Shown: positions 1-9,763 of the stretch, piece by piece
How positions within the stretch are numbered: the stretch's first letter is position 1
Layout of the letters: each line of letters opens with the position of its first letter
NCBI GenBank assembly: GCA_021769555.1
Contig: JAETSR010000007.1
Span: 1 to 32,016 of the forward strand
DNA: 32,016 bases
Reading direction: 5' to 3'
Origin: Clostridiaceae bacterium
GTDB lineage: Bacteria; Bacillota; Clostridia; Oscillospirales; Acutalibacteraceae
Translations under genes and position numbers: made by a program
The notes under the pieces: generated by a model
Databases searched by the model: none
Seen by the model: only the letters and a program-made list of their open reading frames with translations
What the model was told of the DNA's origin: nothing

Positions 1-2320
1 TGGGGTCAATATCGAACCACGCCCTGCCCGCGCTGTAGGCCAGAAGGGCCAGCGCGCCCACCAGGCACCCCTCCAATGTGATGGACAGCCCCATCCCCCC
101 GGAGAACACGCTCTCGTCCCTCCTGTGGGGCGGCTCATCCATCACGTCCCGGGATATGGGCTCTGCCCCCAGGGCCAGCGCCGGCAGGGAGTCCGTCACC
201 AGGTTCACCCACAAAAGCTGTATTGCCAAAAGCGGCGCCGGGGCCCGGAGCAAAAACGCCGCGAACACCACCAGTATCTCCCCGATATTGCAGGAGAGCA
301 GGAAGTGTACTGTCCTGCGGATGTTCCTGTATATCCCCCTGCCCTCCCGGACGGCGGAGACTATAGTTGAGAAGTTATCGTCAGTGAGCACCATATCCGC
401 CGCGGACTTTGCCACCTCCGTGCCGCCCCGGCCCATGGCGCAGCCGATGTCCGCGGCTTTAAGCGCCGGCGCGTCGTTCACGCCGTCCCCGGTCATGGCC
501 ACCGTCATGCCCCGCCGCTGGTAGGCCTTCACAAGCTTCACCTTGTGCTCCGGCGAGACCCTGGCGAACACCCGGCAGCTGCCTATCCTCTCGGCCAGCT
601 CCCCCTCCGAGAGCCTGTCGAGCTCCGGCCCGGTGACGGCTTTGCTGTTCTCCTCAGCTATCCCAATGCGCCTTGCTATGGCGAGGGCCGTCTCCGCGTG
701 GTCCCCGGTTATCATCACCGGGATTATCCCCGCCCGCTTACACTCAAGCACAGCGGCCCGGGCCTCCTTCCTGGGCGGGTCCTCCATGCCGATGAGCCCG
801 CAGAAAATGAGCCCGCTCTCTGTCTCCCTGTCGTCCCCGGGCATATGCTCCACGTCTTTATAGGCCACCGCCAGGACCCTCAGGCCCTTCCCCGCAAGCT
901 CCGAGTTGTCGGACATGAGCTTCGCCTTGCCCCCGCCGCTGAGAGGGGACACGCTGTGCCCCCTGAGCTGCTGGGTGCACCTGGCGATAAGCACGTCCGG
1001 CGCGCCCTTTGAGACTACCCTATACCCCCCGCCGCTTCTGTGCACGGTGGTCATAAGCTTTCGCGCCGAGCTGAAGGGTATCTCCCCCACCCGGGGGTAC
1101 GCCTCCTCAAGGGAGCCCTTCGCGCTCCGGCAGGCCCTGAGGAAGGCCGCCTCAGTTGGGTCCCCCGATATCTCCTTCTTATCCGCGCCCTCAGCCTCGC
1201 AGTTATTGCAGAGGGTCCCAAGCTCCAGGCAGAACTGGGCCGTGGGGCTCTCAAGGGGCTCATTCCCGAAGGCCCCCATAAATGCCGTGACGGTCATCCT
1301 GTTCTGAGTGAGGGTCCCGGTCTTATCCGAGCATATCACCTGGGTGCTCCCCAGGGTCTCAACGGCGGGCATATGCCTGATTATGGCCCTCTTTGCCGCC
1401 ATGCGCTTCACGCCCATGGCCAGCACTATGGTCACCACCGCCGTCAGCCCCTCGGGTATTGCCGCCACCCCCAGGCTTATGGCTATCATGAACATTTCAA
1501 GGGGCTCGATATGCTGCAAAAGCCCCAGGGCGAATATGAGCCCGCAGATAATTATTACCCCCAGGCCCAGCACCTTCCCTGTCTGGCCCAGCCTTTTCTG
1601 CAGCGGGGTCTCCGGGGCGGTCTCCTGCTCAAGGAGCCCGGCGATATGCCCCATGGCCGTGTCCATCCCCGTGGCGGCCACAACGCCCACCCCGGCCCCC
1701 GAGGCCACCCCCGTCCCCGAGAAGACCATATTTTTCCTCTCGGCAAGGGGGGCCTCTTTGCCGCACACCGCCAGGGCGTCCTTCTCCACCGGCACGGACT
1801 CCCCGGTGAGGGCCGATTCCTCCGTAAGAAGCTCCGCCGAGCGGAGCAGCCTCAAATCCGCGGGCACCAGGTCCCCGGCCCGAAGAACCACTATATCCCC
1901 CGGCACCAGCCCCGCGCTGTCGATAGTCTGCTTCTTCCCGGCCCTTATGACCCTGGCCTTGGGGGAGCTGAGCTTTTTCAGGGCGTCTATGGCCTTATCC
2001 GCCCTTAGCTCCTGGACCGTGCCTATCACCGCGTTTATAACCACTATTGACAAAATAATTATCGGGTCCAGAAAGTCCGCGTCCCCCTGCATGGCCGAGG
2101 CCCAGAAGGAGACCCCGGCGCTGGCAAGTAAAATCAGCACCATGAAATCCTTGAACTGGCCGAAAAATCGGGACAGGACGCTCTGCCTCTTCCCTGAACG
2201 GAGCTGGTTGCTCCCGTGCTTTGCAAGCCTTTTCGAGGCCTCGGCAGGCGTGAGCCCCCGCTCTGAGTCCGAGCCCAGGGCCGCCAGAGCCTCCTGGGCC
2301 GTCGCTTGGTGGAACAGCAT
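1..2320 (-). CDS. Calcium-translocating P-type ATPase (SERCA-like, type IIA), 3' end cut off
   Basis: An integral membrane pump that would export Ca2+ at the expense of ATP. About 773 residues are present; the last transmembrane helices lie beyond the window edge. The actuator motif LTGES is near residue 171 and the phosphorylated Asp is D332 in CSDKTGTLT. The hinge motif [10 protein letters not shown] is also seen. The transmembrane 4 motif is AAIPEGL, transmembrane 5 has CNIGE, and transmembrane 6 has WVNLVTD. The Asn/Glu and Asn/Asp residues in these match the Ca2+ ligands of SERCA, which argues for calcium rather than heavy metals. The start is the ATG at 2320, preceded by a GGGGGT-like ribosome binding site. 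It is transcribed away from the PAP2 gene. Family is certain; substrate is inferred from the ligand pattern. Confidence 0.93.
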   Translation of the reverse strand, partial: MLFHQATAQEALAALGSDSERGLTPAEASKRLAKHGSNQLRSGKRQSVLSRFFGQFKDFMVLILLASAGVSFWASAMQGDADFLDPIIILSIVVINAVIGTVQELRADKAIDALKKLSSPKARVIRAGKKQTIDSAGLVPGDIVVLRAGDLVPADLRLLRSAELLTEESALTGESVPVEKDALAVCGKEAPLAERKNMVFSGTGVASGAGVGVVAATGMDTAMGHIAGLLEQETAPETPLQKRLGQTGKVLGLGVIIICGLIFALGLLQHIEPLEMFMIAISLGVAAIPEGLTAVVTIVLAMGVKRMAAKRAIIRHMPAVETLGSTQVICSDKTGTLTQNRMTVTAFMGAFGNEPLESPTAQFCLELGTLCNNCEAEGADKKEISGDPTEAAFLRACRSAKGSLEEAYPRVGEIPFSSARKLMTTVHRSGGGYRVVSKGAPDVLIARCTQQLRGHSVSPLSGGGKAKLMSDNSELAGKGLRVLAVAYKDVEHMPGDDRETESGLIFCGLIGMEDPPRKEARAAVLECKRAGIIPVMITGDHAETALAIARRIGIAEENSKAVTGPELDRLSEGELAERIGSCRVFARVSPEHKVKLVKAYQRRGMTVAMTGDGVNDAPALKAADIGCAMGRGGTEVAKSAADMVLTDDNFSTIVSAVREGRGIYRNIRRTVHFLLSCNIGEILVVFAAFLLRAPAPLLAIQLLWVNLVTDSLPALALGAEPISRDVMDEPPHRRDESVFSGGMGLSITLEGCLVGALALLAYSAGRAWFDIDP

Positions 2321-2387
2321 TTTATAATACCCCCAGGTTTTTTAATTCGGTACAAAATATATATTCGCCTTCCCCCTATGATATGTG

Positions 2388-2416
2388 TTGCAATCCCATT
2401 CCGGTTCTGCTAGAAT
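2388..2416 (+). promoter_or_regulatory. Promoter of the PAP2 gene (TTGCAA-17-TAGAAT)
   Basis: The -35 box TTGCAA at 2388-2393 and the -10 box TAGAAT at 2411-2416 are separated by exactly 17 bp. The predicted transcript starts near 2423 and gives a leader of about 27 nt with GGAGG just before the ATG at 2450. Confidence 0.75.
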
Positions 2417-2449
2417 AATATAATATCAAAATTTCCCGGAGGAACGCCT

Positions 2450-2989
2450 ATGAACCCATTCGACCAGGCTGTTATGAGCTTCATACAGTCCAATTTCCAC
2501 AACCCCCTGACAGACAGCATATTCCCCTTCATCACCTATCTCGGGGAGAGCGGCGTCTTCTGGATACTCCTCTCCCTGCTGATAATAATCCTCGGCAGAA
2601 GGAACGGCTGGCGGGCCGCGGGCTGCCTTATGCTCGCCGCCATGGTCCTGGGCCTTCTCATAGGTGAGGCCGCTTTAAAGAACATAGTCTGCCGCCCCAG
2701 GCCCTTTCACGACGCGCCGGGCGCGGCCCTCCTGATACCTCCCCCCAGCGGCTGGTCCTTCCCCTCGGGACACAGTTGCGCCTCCTTTGCCGCCGCCACG
2801 GTAATTTTCCTCAGGGATAAGCGCTTCGGCACAGCCGCCCTTATCCTGGCCGCCCTGATAGCCTTCTCCCGGGTGTTCCTCTTTGTGCACTACCCCACCG
2901 ACGTCCTTGCGGGCTCCCTCCTGGGCGCGCTCTGCGCTCTGGCGGTCACCTTCGCCTACAGGCGGCTCCGAAAAAGCAGGGCCGCTTAA
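2450..2989 (+). CDS. PAP2-family membrane phosphatase
   Basis: A 179-residue polytopic membrane protein of the type 2 phosphatidic acid phosphatase family. All three active-site blocks are intact: K77-x6-R84-P85, PSGH ending at H108, and S140-R141-x5-H147-x3-D151. H108 and H147 would form the catalytic pair. Family members dephosphorylate lipid phosphates, including undecaprenyl pyrophosphate, phosphatidylglycerophosphate or phosphatidic acid. The sequence alone does not choose among them, though the compact single-domain size resembles bacterial undecaprenyl-pyrophosphatases. The ATG at 2450 has a GGAGG site 8 nt upstream. The gene is monocistronic, with its own promoter and a strong terminator at 3000. 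Confidence 0.93.
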   Translation: MNPFDQAVMSFIQSNFHNPLTDSIFPFITYLGESGVFWILLSLLIIILGRRNGWRAAGCLMLAAMVLGLLIGEAALKNIVCRPRPFHDAPGAALLIPPPSGWSFPSGHSCASFAAATVIFLRDKRFGTAALILAALIAFSRVFLFVHYPTDVLAGSLLGALCALAVTFAYRRLRKSRAA

Positions 2990-2999
2990 ACCAAAAGCA

Positions 3000-3031
3000 G
3001 ACCCCCGGGCCTCCGGGGGTCTTACTTTTTA
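3000..3031 (+). terminator. Intrinsic terminator after the PAP2 gene
   Basis: A 9-bp GC-rich stem (GACCCCCGG with CCGGGGGTC, loop GCCT) spans 3000-3021 and is followed by TTACTTTTTAT. It lies between convergent genes. The reverse direction has only a short T run (TGCTTTTGG), so it would serve the RND gene less well. Confidence 0.85.
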
Positions 3032-3043
3032 TATTATTATATC

Positions 3044-6000
3044 TCAGTCCACCTCTATCTTTTTCAGCTCTTTCTTGGCCATGATATCATACATAGCCGG
3101 CACCACGAACAGGGTCATCAGGGTGGCATACAGCAGGCCGCCTATGCAGACTATGGCTATGGGCTGCATCATCTCCGCGCCCATGCCCGTAGCCAGGGCC
3201 ATGAACACCAGGCCCAGCACCGTTGTGAGCACGGTCATGAGTATTGGCCTCATCCTGGTGCGCCCGGCCAGTATTATTGCGTCCCGGCGCTCCACGCCCT
3301 CCAAGCGGAGCTGGTTTATATAGTCGATGAGCACAATGCCGTTATTGACTATTATGCCCGCCAGCATAATGAAGCCTATCATGGAAACAACGCTCACCTC
3401 CATGCCGCATATATAGAGCCCAAGGAACCCTCCCGTAAAGGCCAGGGGTATCGTGAACATCACTATAAAGGGCAGTAAAAGGGACTGGAACTGGATGACC
3501 ATTATCAGATAGATTATGAGTATCGCCATCGCCGCCATCTGCATGAGCTGTTCCATGGCCTCCATGATGGTTTCGTTCTCCCCGGCCATCTCAAGGGTCA
3601 CGCCCTTCGGCGGCTCATACTCATTCAGCGCCCTCTGCACCTCCCTTGTCACCAGGGTGACATTATTGCCGTCCGCTATCCCCGCGCTTACAGTGAGCAC
3701 CCGGTTCTGGTTTTCGCGGCTGATGGAGTTGAGGCTCTGGCGCTCCTCAAAGTCCGCTATGCGCACAAGGGGCACCTCCTCGGTCTCCCCGGTGGCGCGG
3801 TCGGTGGAGGTCACTGTCAGGCTTTTAAGGTAGCTCTTGTTCATGCCGGATTTTTCCGGGTGCACGACCAAAACATCCTGGGAATAGCCGTCGATATTTA
3901 TGCTCGTGGCGTTCTTGTCCTCAGTTATGGCCGCGCTCACGCTCTGGTACACCTGGGCAATAGTCAGGCCGTTCTCCATGGCCTTGTTCTTGTCCACGAC
4001 TATCCTGAGCTCCGGGGTGCTGTCCTCAAGGTCGCTCTTGGCGTCCACGGTGCCCTCAGCCTCTGAGAGTATCTCCGTCACCTCGTTTGCCGCGTCTATC
4101 AATGTGTCCATATCGTCCCCCCGGAGCTTAACCTCAACCCCCGAGCCGCTCATTGCGGACATATAGGCGCTCATGTCCATGGCCCCCTGGGCGCTTACCT
4201 CGCAGTCCAAATCAGCGCAGGCCTCCTCCACCATCTTGGCCGCCTCGCTGTCCTTGACCCCCGAGCTCTCGTCCAGTATCACATATATTGACACAGCACC
4301 GCTGCCGTCCATCCCCAGCATTGCGCTGCCGCTGCCGCCGCTGCTGCTGGCCATGGCGCCCACGGTCTCCACACAGTCCAGCTCCATTATGCGCCCGGAA
4401 ATCTCATCGGCCATCTCAGTGGTCTCCTCAAAGGAGGGCTCCTCCTGGGGCATGGTAAAGCTCACGTCCAGCTGGCTGCCGCTCATTGCGGGCATGAAGA
4501 TGAAGCCCCTGGAAAGGGCCAGCACAGCGCTGCCCCCCAACAGCACCAGCGCGACGGTGAGGCAGACCCACTTATGTTTAAGGGAGGCCGAGGCTACCCT
4601 GCCGTAGCCCCCAAGCACCTTGTCAAACAGGCTGTGCTCCCGGACTCTGCTCTCCCTGAGGGTAGTGGAGGTCATTGCCGGCACGAGGGTTATGGCCACA
4701 AAGAGGCTTGCAAGGAGGGAGTAGCCGATAGTCAGGGCCATGTCCGTGAACAGTTCCCTTGTTACCCCCTCAACAAAGACTATGGGCAGGAACACGCATA
4801 CGGTGGTGAGGGTGGAGGCGATAATGGCCCCCGTCACCTGCACGGCCCCCTGCACGGAGGCCTTGGCCGCGGACATGCCCTCGTTTCTCAGCCTGTAGAT
4901 GTTCTCGATAACCACCACCGAGTTGTCCACCAGCATACCCACGCCCACAGCCAGCCCGGACAGTGAGATAACATTTAATGTGACACCCGAGAAGTACATG
5001 AGCACTATAGCTACCAAGAGGGAGATTGGTATCGAGAAGGCGATAACGACAGTTGGCCGCAGGTCCCTCAGGAACAGCAGGAGTATCAGCACCGCAAGCA
5101 CCGCGCCCAGCACCAGGTTTTGCAGAACAGTGTCCACAACTATATAGATGTAATTGCCCTGGTCCATGAGCGTTGTAAATCTCAGCCCCTCATACTCCTC
5201 CGAGAGCTTTTGGAAGCGCTCGGTTATATTCTTCGACACCAGTGCCGTTGAGTAGGTGGACTGCTTTGTAAAGCTCAGCAGCAGGCCGTTCTCGCCGTTT
5301 ATCTTCGCGTAGAGCTCATCGGCGTTGCTCTGCACGTTTATGTCCGCAACGTCCCGAAGGTATATCCTGCCTATGCCCTCGTCCCCTGTATCGAATAGCA
5401 GGAGCCCACCGAGCTCATCCTTGTCTTCCAGCTTATCGCCCACCCTCACGAGGGTCTCCGTCCCGTTATCATCTATGTACCCGGCAGGCATGGAGAAGTT
5501 CTGGGCCGTGAGTATCTGTGACACCATCTCCATGGTGATGGGCAGGTCGGCGTTCTTATAGGCCGCCTCCTTCTGTGTATCAAAATCCTCCCTGGCCCCC
5601 TCAATCTGGGCCTTTGCGGACTCAAGCTGCTGCTGGGCGGCGGAGAGGGCCGACTGCCCGGCGATTATCTGGGACATCCCCGCGCTCATCTGCATTATGC
5701 CGCTGGTCTGCTGGCGTGAGAGCTCCTGAAGCGCCTGGTCCACAGTCACCGCGCCGCTTGAGAGCTGGGCGCTGGTGCTCTTTAGCTGGTCCATCCCGGC
5801 GGTGAGCTTTGTGAGGTTCCCCTGGGCCTCCGTGATGGATTTGTCCAGGTTCTCAGGGTCGGCTCCCCCCGCCGAGGCCATGGCCTTTGCGTCCTCGAGC
5901 CCCTTCTCAACGGCGGCCCGGTTCTCCTGCAATTCCGCAAGCTTCGCCGGGGCCCCCGCCGCCGTGGTGCCCATGGCCGCGAAAGCCGCCTCCGCCGCCG

Positions 6001-7093
6001 CAAGCTGGGGGGTGAGTGCCTCTATCTGCTGCTGTACTATTGCGTACTCCTCGCTCCCGGGGTCCAGGGCCTCAAGCTGGGCGTTCAGCGCCTCAAGCTG
6101 CTGTGACAATGCCGTGTACCCGGCTATGGCCTCCTGGAGCCCGGCTATGCCCTGGTCTATCATGGCAAGCTGGTCCGTGAGCTGCTTTAGGGTGGACTGT
6201 AAAGCTTTCAGCTTGTCAAGGGCGTCCTGAAGCTGCTTTTGGTTCTGCTCCATGGTGGTAAGCTGGGCGGCTATCTGTGCCTTTGCCGACTCTATCTCCA
6301 CCTTTTTCGAGATTAGCTGACCCTGGGCCTGCCCGGTCTGCTGGGCGAGCTGGGACTGCCCCGCCTCAAGCTGGGCCTTCTGGCCGTCCAGCTCCTCCTG
6401 CTGCTCCTTAGTCTCGCTCAGGCCGTCCTCTATCTCCTTTGAGCTCTCGTCCAGCTCCTTCTGGGCCTCCCCGAACTTCTCGTCCAGCTTGGCCTTGAGC
6501 TTACGGTTCAGCTCGTCTATCCTGTCCTGCCTGAGCTCAACGGCAATGCTCTCCTGCACGTTCCCGCTGGCTGAGACGCTGGCAACGCCCTCTATGCCCT
6601 CAAGCTTGAGCATGAGCTCGGAGTCAAGCAAATCCGTGAGCTCCACATTGTCCATGTCCTCCATCTCCATGGCGGCCACGGTGACAGGCATCATGCTGGG
6701 GTTTATCTTCATTATGTACGGCGTGCCCACCATGTCCCCCCAGCCCCCGGAGACGCTGCTTATCTTCTCCCGGATGTCCGCTGTAAGGGTGTCCATATTG
6801 GCGTCGTCGGTGAGCTGCAGCATGACCTGTGAAGCGTTTTCCCTTGACGTGGAGGTTATCTCCTCCACATGGTCCAGGGTGGCCATTGCCTGCTCTATGG
6901 GCTTTGTGACCTCCTCCTCAACCTCCTCGGGGGTGGCCCCGGGATAGGCCGTGATTATGACGGCATAGGGCAGGTTGATGTTGGGCAGAAGGTCCGGGGT
7001 CATGCGGGAGAAGGCCACGATACCCAGCACTATGGCTATCACCACCCCCACCAGCACGGTCATGGGCTTCTTGACGCTGAACTTTGAAAACAT
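3044..7093 (-). CDS. RND-family (HAE-1/AcrB-like) efflux pump with a long coiled-coil insertion
   Basis: An inner-membrane proton-driven exporter of 1349 residues from the ATG at 7093. Without the insertion it would be about 1035 residues, close to AcrB. It has the classic duplicated plan: a first transmembrane helix (residues 12-28), a porter region, a helix bundle from about 655, then a second copy. D723 in GMLVDNSVVV matches the first proton-relay Asp of AcrB; the second Asp is Asn (N724). The AcrB Lys position in the second bundle is Asn (N1250 in IIVNNGIVL). Residues about 200-515 (DNA 5549-6496) are a Gln/Ala/Leu-rich coiled coil. It is inserted where AcrB has its funnel or docking subdomain. 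An upstream ATG at 7162 is in frame but lies above the predicted promoter and lacks a ribosome binding site. No adaptor or outer-membrane channel gene is adjacent. Substrate unknown. Confidence 0.93.
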   Translation of the reverse strand: MFSKFSVKKPMTVLVGVVIAIVLGIVAFSRMTPDLLPNINLPYAVIITAYPGATPEEVEEEVTKPIEQAMATLDHVEEITSTSRENASQVMLQLTDDANMDTLTADIREKISSVSGGWGDMVGTPYIMKINPSMMPVTVAAMEMEDMDNVELTDLLDSELMLKLEGIEGVASVSASGNVQESIAVELRQDRIDELNRKLKAKLDEKFGEAQKELDESSKEIEDGLSETKEQQEELDGQKAQLEAGQSQLAQQTGQAQGQLISKKVEIESAKAQIAAQLTTMEQNQKQLQDALDKLKALQSTLKQLTDQLAMIDQGIAGLQEAIAGYTALSQQLEALNAQLEALDPGSEEYAIVQQQIEALTPQLAAAEAAFAAMGTTAAGAPAKLAELQENRAAVEKGLEDAKAMASAGGADPENLDKSITEAQGNLTKLTAGMDQLKSTSAQLSSGAVTVDQALQELSRQQTSGIMQMSAGMSQIIAGQSALSAAQQQLESAKAQIEGAREDFDTQKEAAYKNADLPITMEMVSQILTAQNFSMPAGYIDDNGTETLVRVGDKLEDKDELGGLLLFDTGDEGIGRIYLRDVADINVQSNADELYAKINGENGLLLSFTKQSTYSTALVSKNITERFQKLSEEYEGLRFTTLMDQGNYIYIVVDTVLQNLVLGAVLAVLILLLFLRDLRPTVVIAFSIPISLLVAIVLMYFSGVTLNVISLSGLAVGVGMLVDNSVVVIENIYRLRNEGMSAAKASVQGAVQVTGAIIASTLTTVCVFLPIVFVEGVTRELFTDMALTIGYSLLASLFVAITLVPAMTSTTLRESRVREHSLFDKVLGGYGRVASASLKHKWVCLTVALVLLGGSAVLALSRGFIFMPAMSGSQLDVSFTMPQEEPSFEETTEMADEISGRIMELDCVETVGAMASSSGGSGSAMLGMDGSGAVSIYVILDESSGVKDSEAAKMVEEACADLDCEVSAQGAMDMSAYMSAMSGSGVEVKLRGDDMDTLIDAANEVTEILSEAEGTVDAKSDLEDSTPELRIVVDKNKAMENGLTIAQVYQSVSAAITEDKNATSINIDGYSQDVLVVHPEKSGMNKSYLKSLTVTSTDRATGETEEVPLVRIADFEERQSLNSISRENQNRVLTVSAGIADGNNVTLVTREVQRALNEYEPPKGVTLEMAGENETIMEAMEQLMQMAAMAILIIYLIMVIQFQSLLLPFIVMFTIPLAFTGGFLGLYICGMEVSVVSMIGFIMLAGIIVNNGIVLIDYINQLRLEGVERRDAIILAGRTRMRPILMTVLTTVLGLVFMALATGMGAEMMQPIAIVCIGGLLYATLMTLFVVPAMYDIMAKKELKKIEVD

Positions 7094-7119
7094 CGGCTGT
7101 AATCTCTCTTTCCCTTCAT

Positions 7120-7150
7120 ATTTTACAGAGATAAGTATACCTCTGTCCAA
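7120..7150 (-). promoter_or_regulatory. Putative MerR-type promoter/operator of the RND pump (19-bp spacer with dyad)
   Basis: On the minus strand the -35 box TTGGAC (7145-7150) and -10 box TAAAAT (7120-7125) are 19 bp apart, which is too long for unaided RNA polymerase. An inverted repeat ACAGAG-N10-CTCTGT (7125-7146) fills the spacer. This is the architecture of promoters activated by MerR-family regulators. Transcription would start near 7113, about 20 nt before the ATG at 7093. The regulator is not in this window, because the MerR gene here has a different operator. Inference from architecture. Confidence 0.55.
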
Positions 7151-7199
7151 AAAAAGTTTCATGAATTTTCTGTAAAGAATTATGCAAAGCGGAAGCCAC

Positions 7200-7228
7200 T
7201 TGCAAAAGCCGTGGAAATATGCTATACT
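7200..7228 (+). promoter_or_regulatory. Promoter of hisHF (TTGCAA-17-TATACT)
   Basis: The -35 box TTGCAA at 7200-7205 and the -10 box TATACT at 7223-7228 have a 17-bp spacer. The leader is only about 23 nt, so there is no room for an attenuator or T-box. Confidence 0.78.
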
Positions 7229-7257
7229 CTTTTTAATAATTTAGCGAGGTGAATTGC

Positions 7258-7890
7258 GTGACAGCTATTATCGATTACGGCGCGGGCAACCTCCAGAGCG
7301 TGGAGAAGGCCCTCAGGCACATCGGGTGCGGCTGTGAGGTAATAAACAGCCCCGCCGGGCTCATGGAGGCGGAGGCCGCGGTGCTCCCGGGAGTCGGGGC
7401 CTTCGGTGAGGCCATGTCCGGCCTAAAGAGCCGGGGGCTGCATACCGCCATAAAGGGCTTTGTCAAAACCGGCCGCCCGTTTCTCGGCATATGCCTTGGG
7501 CTGCAGGTGCTCTTTGAGAGCAGCGAGGAATCCCCGGGCATAGAGGGCCTTTCCCTGCTCCCGGGGAAAATCCTCCGCCTGCCCGAGGACTGCGGGCTGA
7601 AGGTGCCCCATATCGGCTGGAACTCCCTTGACGTCAGGGACCCCGGCTGGCTCCTGAAGGGCCTCCCTGCGGAGCCCTACGTCTACTTCGTCCACTCCTA
7701 TTACCTGCAAACAGAGCCCGGGCTCGTCTCCGCTGCGGCAGAGTATGCGACAGAGATACATGCCTCGGTGCAGTCCGGGAACATAGCCGCCTGCCAGTTC
7801 CACCCGGAGAAGAGCGGGGCCGTGGGGCTTGCCATACTGCGAAATTTCGCGGAGCATGTAAAGCAAAATAACTTGACAGTGGAGGTGTGA
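7258..7890 (+). CDS. hisH: Imidazole glycerol phosphate synthase, glutaminase subunit HisH
   Basis: A cytoplasmic class I glutamine amidotransferase of 210 residues. It releases ammonia from glutamine and channels it to HisF for the fifth step of histidine synthesis, which also yields the purine intermediate AICAR. The N-terminus [10 protein letters not shown] is typical. The catalytic triad is visible: C79 in GICLGLQ, and H182 and E184 in QFHPEKSG. The start is taken as the GTG at 7258 because GAGGTG at 7246-7251 sits at ribosome-binding distance from it. A GTG at 7249 lies inside that site. It is followed 2 nt later by hisF. No other his gene is in the window. Confidence 0.95.
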   Translation: MTAIIDYGAGNLQSVEKALRHIGCGCEVINSPAGLMEAEAAVLPGVGAFGEAMSGLKSRGLHTAIKGFVKTGRPFLGICLGLQVLFESSEESPGIEGLSLLPGKILRLPEDCGLKVPHIGWNSLDVRDPGWLLKGLPAEPYVYFVHSYYLQTEPGLVSAAAEYATEIHASVQSGNIAACQFHPEKSGAVGLAILRNFAEHVKQNNLTVEV

Positions 7891-7892
7891 GC

Positions 7893-8654
<762 letters not shown>

Positions 8655-8666
8655 AGCAAAAGCCCT

Positions 8667-9560
8667 TTACTGGTCGTCAATATAGCTCACATATTCCTCA
8701 AGGCACATGGAGCGCTGCTGCATGGCCGTGGCGTTCTCCCCTCCCACATACCTTATCACCGTCGGGTCCGGGTCCATGGTGGTGAAGTTGGTCTTGCCCT
8801 CGGGATAGCGGAACACAAAGCCGTACTTCCCCATATTAGCCTTGAGCCAGGAGTAGGGCTTTGACTTCTCAAAGGTCTCCTTATCCGCCGCCAGCCTCAG
8901 GCAGAGCCCGGTCTGGAAGTCGCTCTCCCCGGCCATGGGCGTGATGGCCTGGGCGGTGGTCTTTGCCATAACGGCGGTCATATTGTCGTCGTTCATCATC
9001 TCCCGGGCGGTCTTCTCAAAGCGCTCCCCCTGTTCCTCCGCGGAGACAAAGCCGTCTGAGAAGATGAGCACCTGCCCGTCCTCCTTGGCCGCCGCCACCA
9101 TCTGCCGCAGGGCGTCCGTTATCCGGGCGTCCACCTGCACATTCTCTATTGAGGCCAGCTTTGGCTCATACTCCGGGGCCGGGCTCTGGGAGTTGATATA
9201 GAACAGGCTCACAGAGTTGTCATATATCGGCAGCCCCAGCTCGTCATAGTCCGGCACCGGCTCAACCGAGGCCCCGGACTCAGGCTCCACGTTCCGTATT
9301 ATCTCCTGGTGAAAATAGGGCACCATAAAAAACCATATAAAGAGCCCCGCCACAAGCCCAATCCCCAGAATGACAGCCGCCGCCACCACCCTGGACCAGA
9401 GCTTGAGCTTGCGCGCCGCCTGGTGCTGCGCCTGCTTCTCCTGGGAGACAAACATCCTCCTGCGGTTTATCCCCAGCGCCCCCCGGCTCCCGTTGCCAAT
9501 CCTGTACTGCTTTCCCCTTCGTCTCGCCACGTCCACACCGCTTTCATCTGAGTATATCAT
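8667..9560 (-). CDS. Membrane-anchored VanY-like (peptidase M15B fold) protein, catalytically degenerate
   Basis: A 297-residue protein with a basic cytoplasmic N-terminus (residues 1-56), one transmembrane segment (about 57-80) and an extracytoplasmic domain. The domain aligns along its length with VanY D-alanyl-D-alanine carboxypeptidases, which trim peptidoglycan stems. Conserved scaffold features are QTGL (216-219), KYGFVFRYPEGK (245-256), IRYVG (269-273) and LEEY. The active site is gone. The family's SxHxxGxAxD zinc motif reads S213-D-F215-QTG-L-C-L-R222, so the His and Asp are replaced. The EPWH block reads D265-P-T-V268, so the second His is lost and Glu is Asp. The substrate Arg of the GYRS block is Val (GFVS). 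The frame is open and clean, so this looks like a retained pseudoenzyme rather than a decaying gene. No strong ribosome binding site marks the start, so a slightly shorter protein is possible. Confidence 0.85.
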   Translation of the reverse strand: MIYSDESGVDVARRRGKQYRIGNGSRGALGINRRRMFVSQEKQAQHQAARKLKLWSRVVAAAVILGIGLVAGLFIWFFMVPYFHQEIIRNVEPESGASVEPVPDYDELGLPIYDNSVSLFYINSQSPAPEYEPKLASIENVQVDARITDALRQMVAAAKEDGQVLIFSDGFVSAEEQGERFEKTAREMMNDDNMTAVMAKTTAQAITPMAGESDFQTGLCLRLAADKETFEKSKPYSWLKANMGKYGFVFRYPEGKTNFTTMDPDPTVIRYVGGENATAMQQRSMCLEEYVSYIDDQ

Positions 9561-9580
9561 ATAAGATTCATGCGCCTATA

Positions 9581-9609
9581 ATTATACACTGCCCCGGGGG
9601 AAAAATAAA
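9581..9609 (-). promoter_or_regulatory. Possible promoter of the VanY-like gene
   Basis: A perfect TATAAT (minus strand, 9581-9586) lies 20 nt before the start codon, with a weak -35 (TTTATT, 9604-9609) at 17 bp. The surrounding 9580-9680 is AT-rich compared with the genes. Confidence 0.45.
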
Positions 9610-9694
9610 CAATAAATTTGTAAACAAAATAGCGCGCCGGCCCGAAAACGGTTATATTTTGCCTATATTTTCATAACGGAACAGCCCGGAATGC

Positions 9695-9723
9695 TTGCAA
9701 ATTTCTTTTTGGAATGTTATAAT
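9695..9723 (+). promoter_or_regulatory. Promoter of the FapA-like gene (TTGCAA-17-TATAAT)
   Basis: TTGCAA at 9695-9700 and TATAAT at 9718-9723 are separated by 17 bp. Transcription would begin about 34 nt before the TTG start at 9764. Confidence 0.8.
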
Positions 9724-9763
9724 AAGAGAGACTAACTTCACTTCGGTGCGGGGGGAGATTTAA

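Noticed and set aside
1040-2327. Long plus-strand frames across the P-type ATPase region
   Set aside because: The minus strand encodes DKTG, TGES and GDGVND motifs in one uninterrupted frame; the plus-strand frames are shadows.
7093-7162. Upstream ATG at 7162 as the start of the RND pump
   Set aside because: It lacks a ribosome binding site, lies above the predicted promoter, and adds 23 residues that are not typical of the cytoplasmic start of RND pumps.
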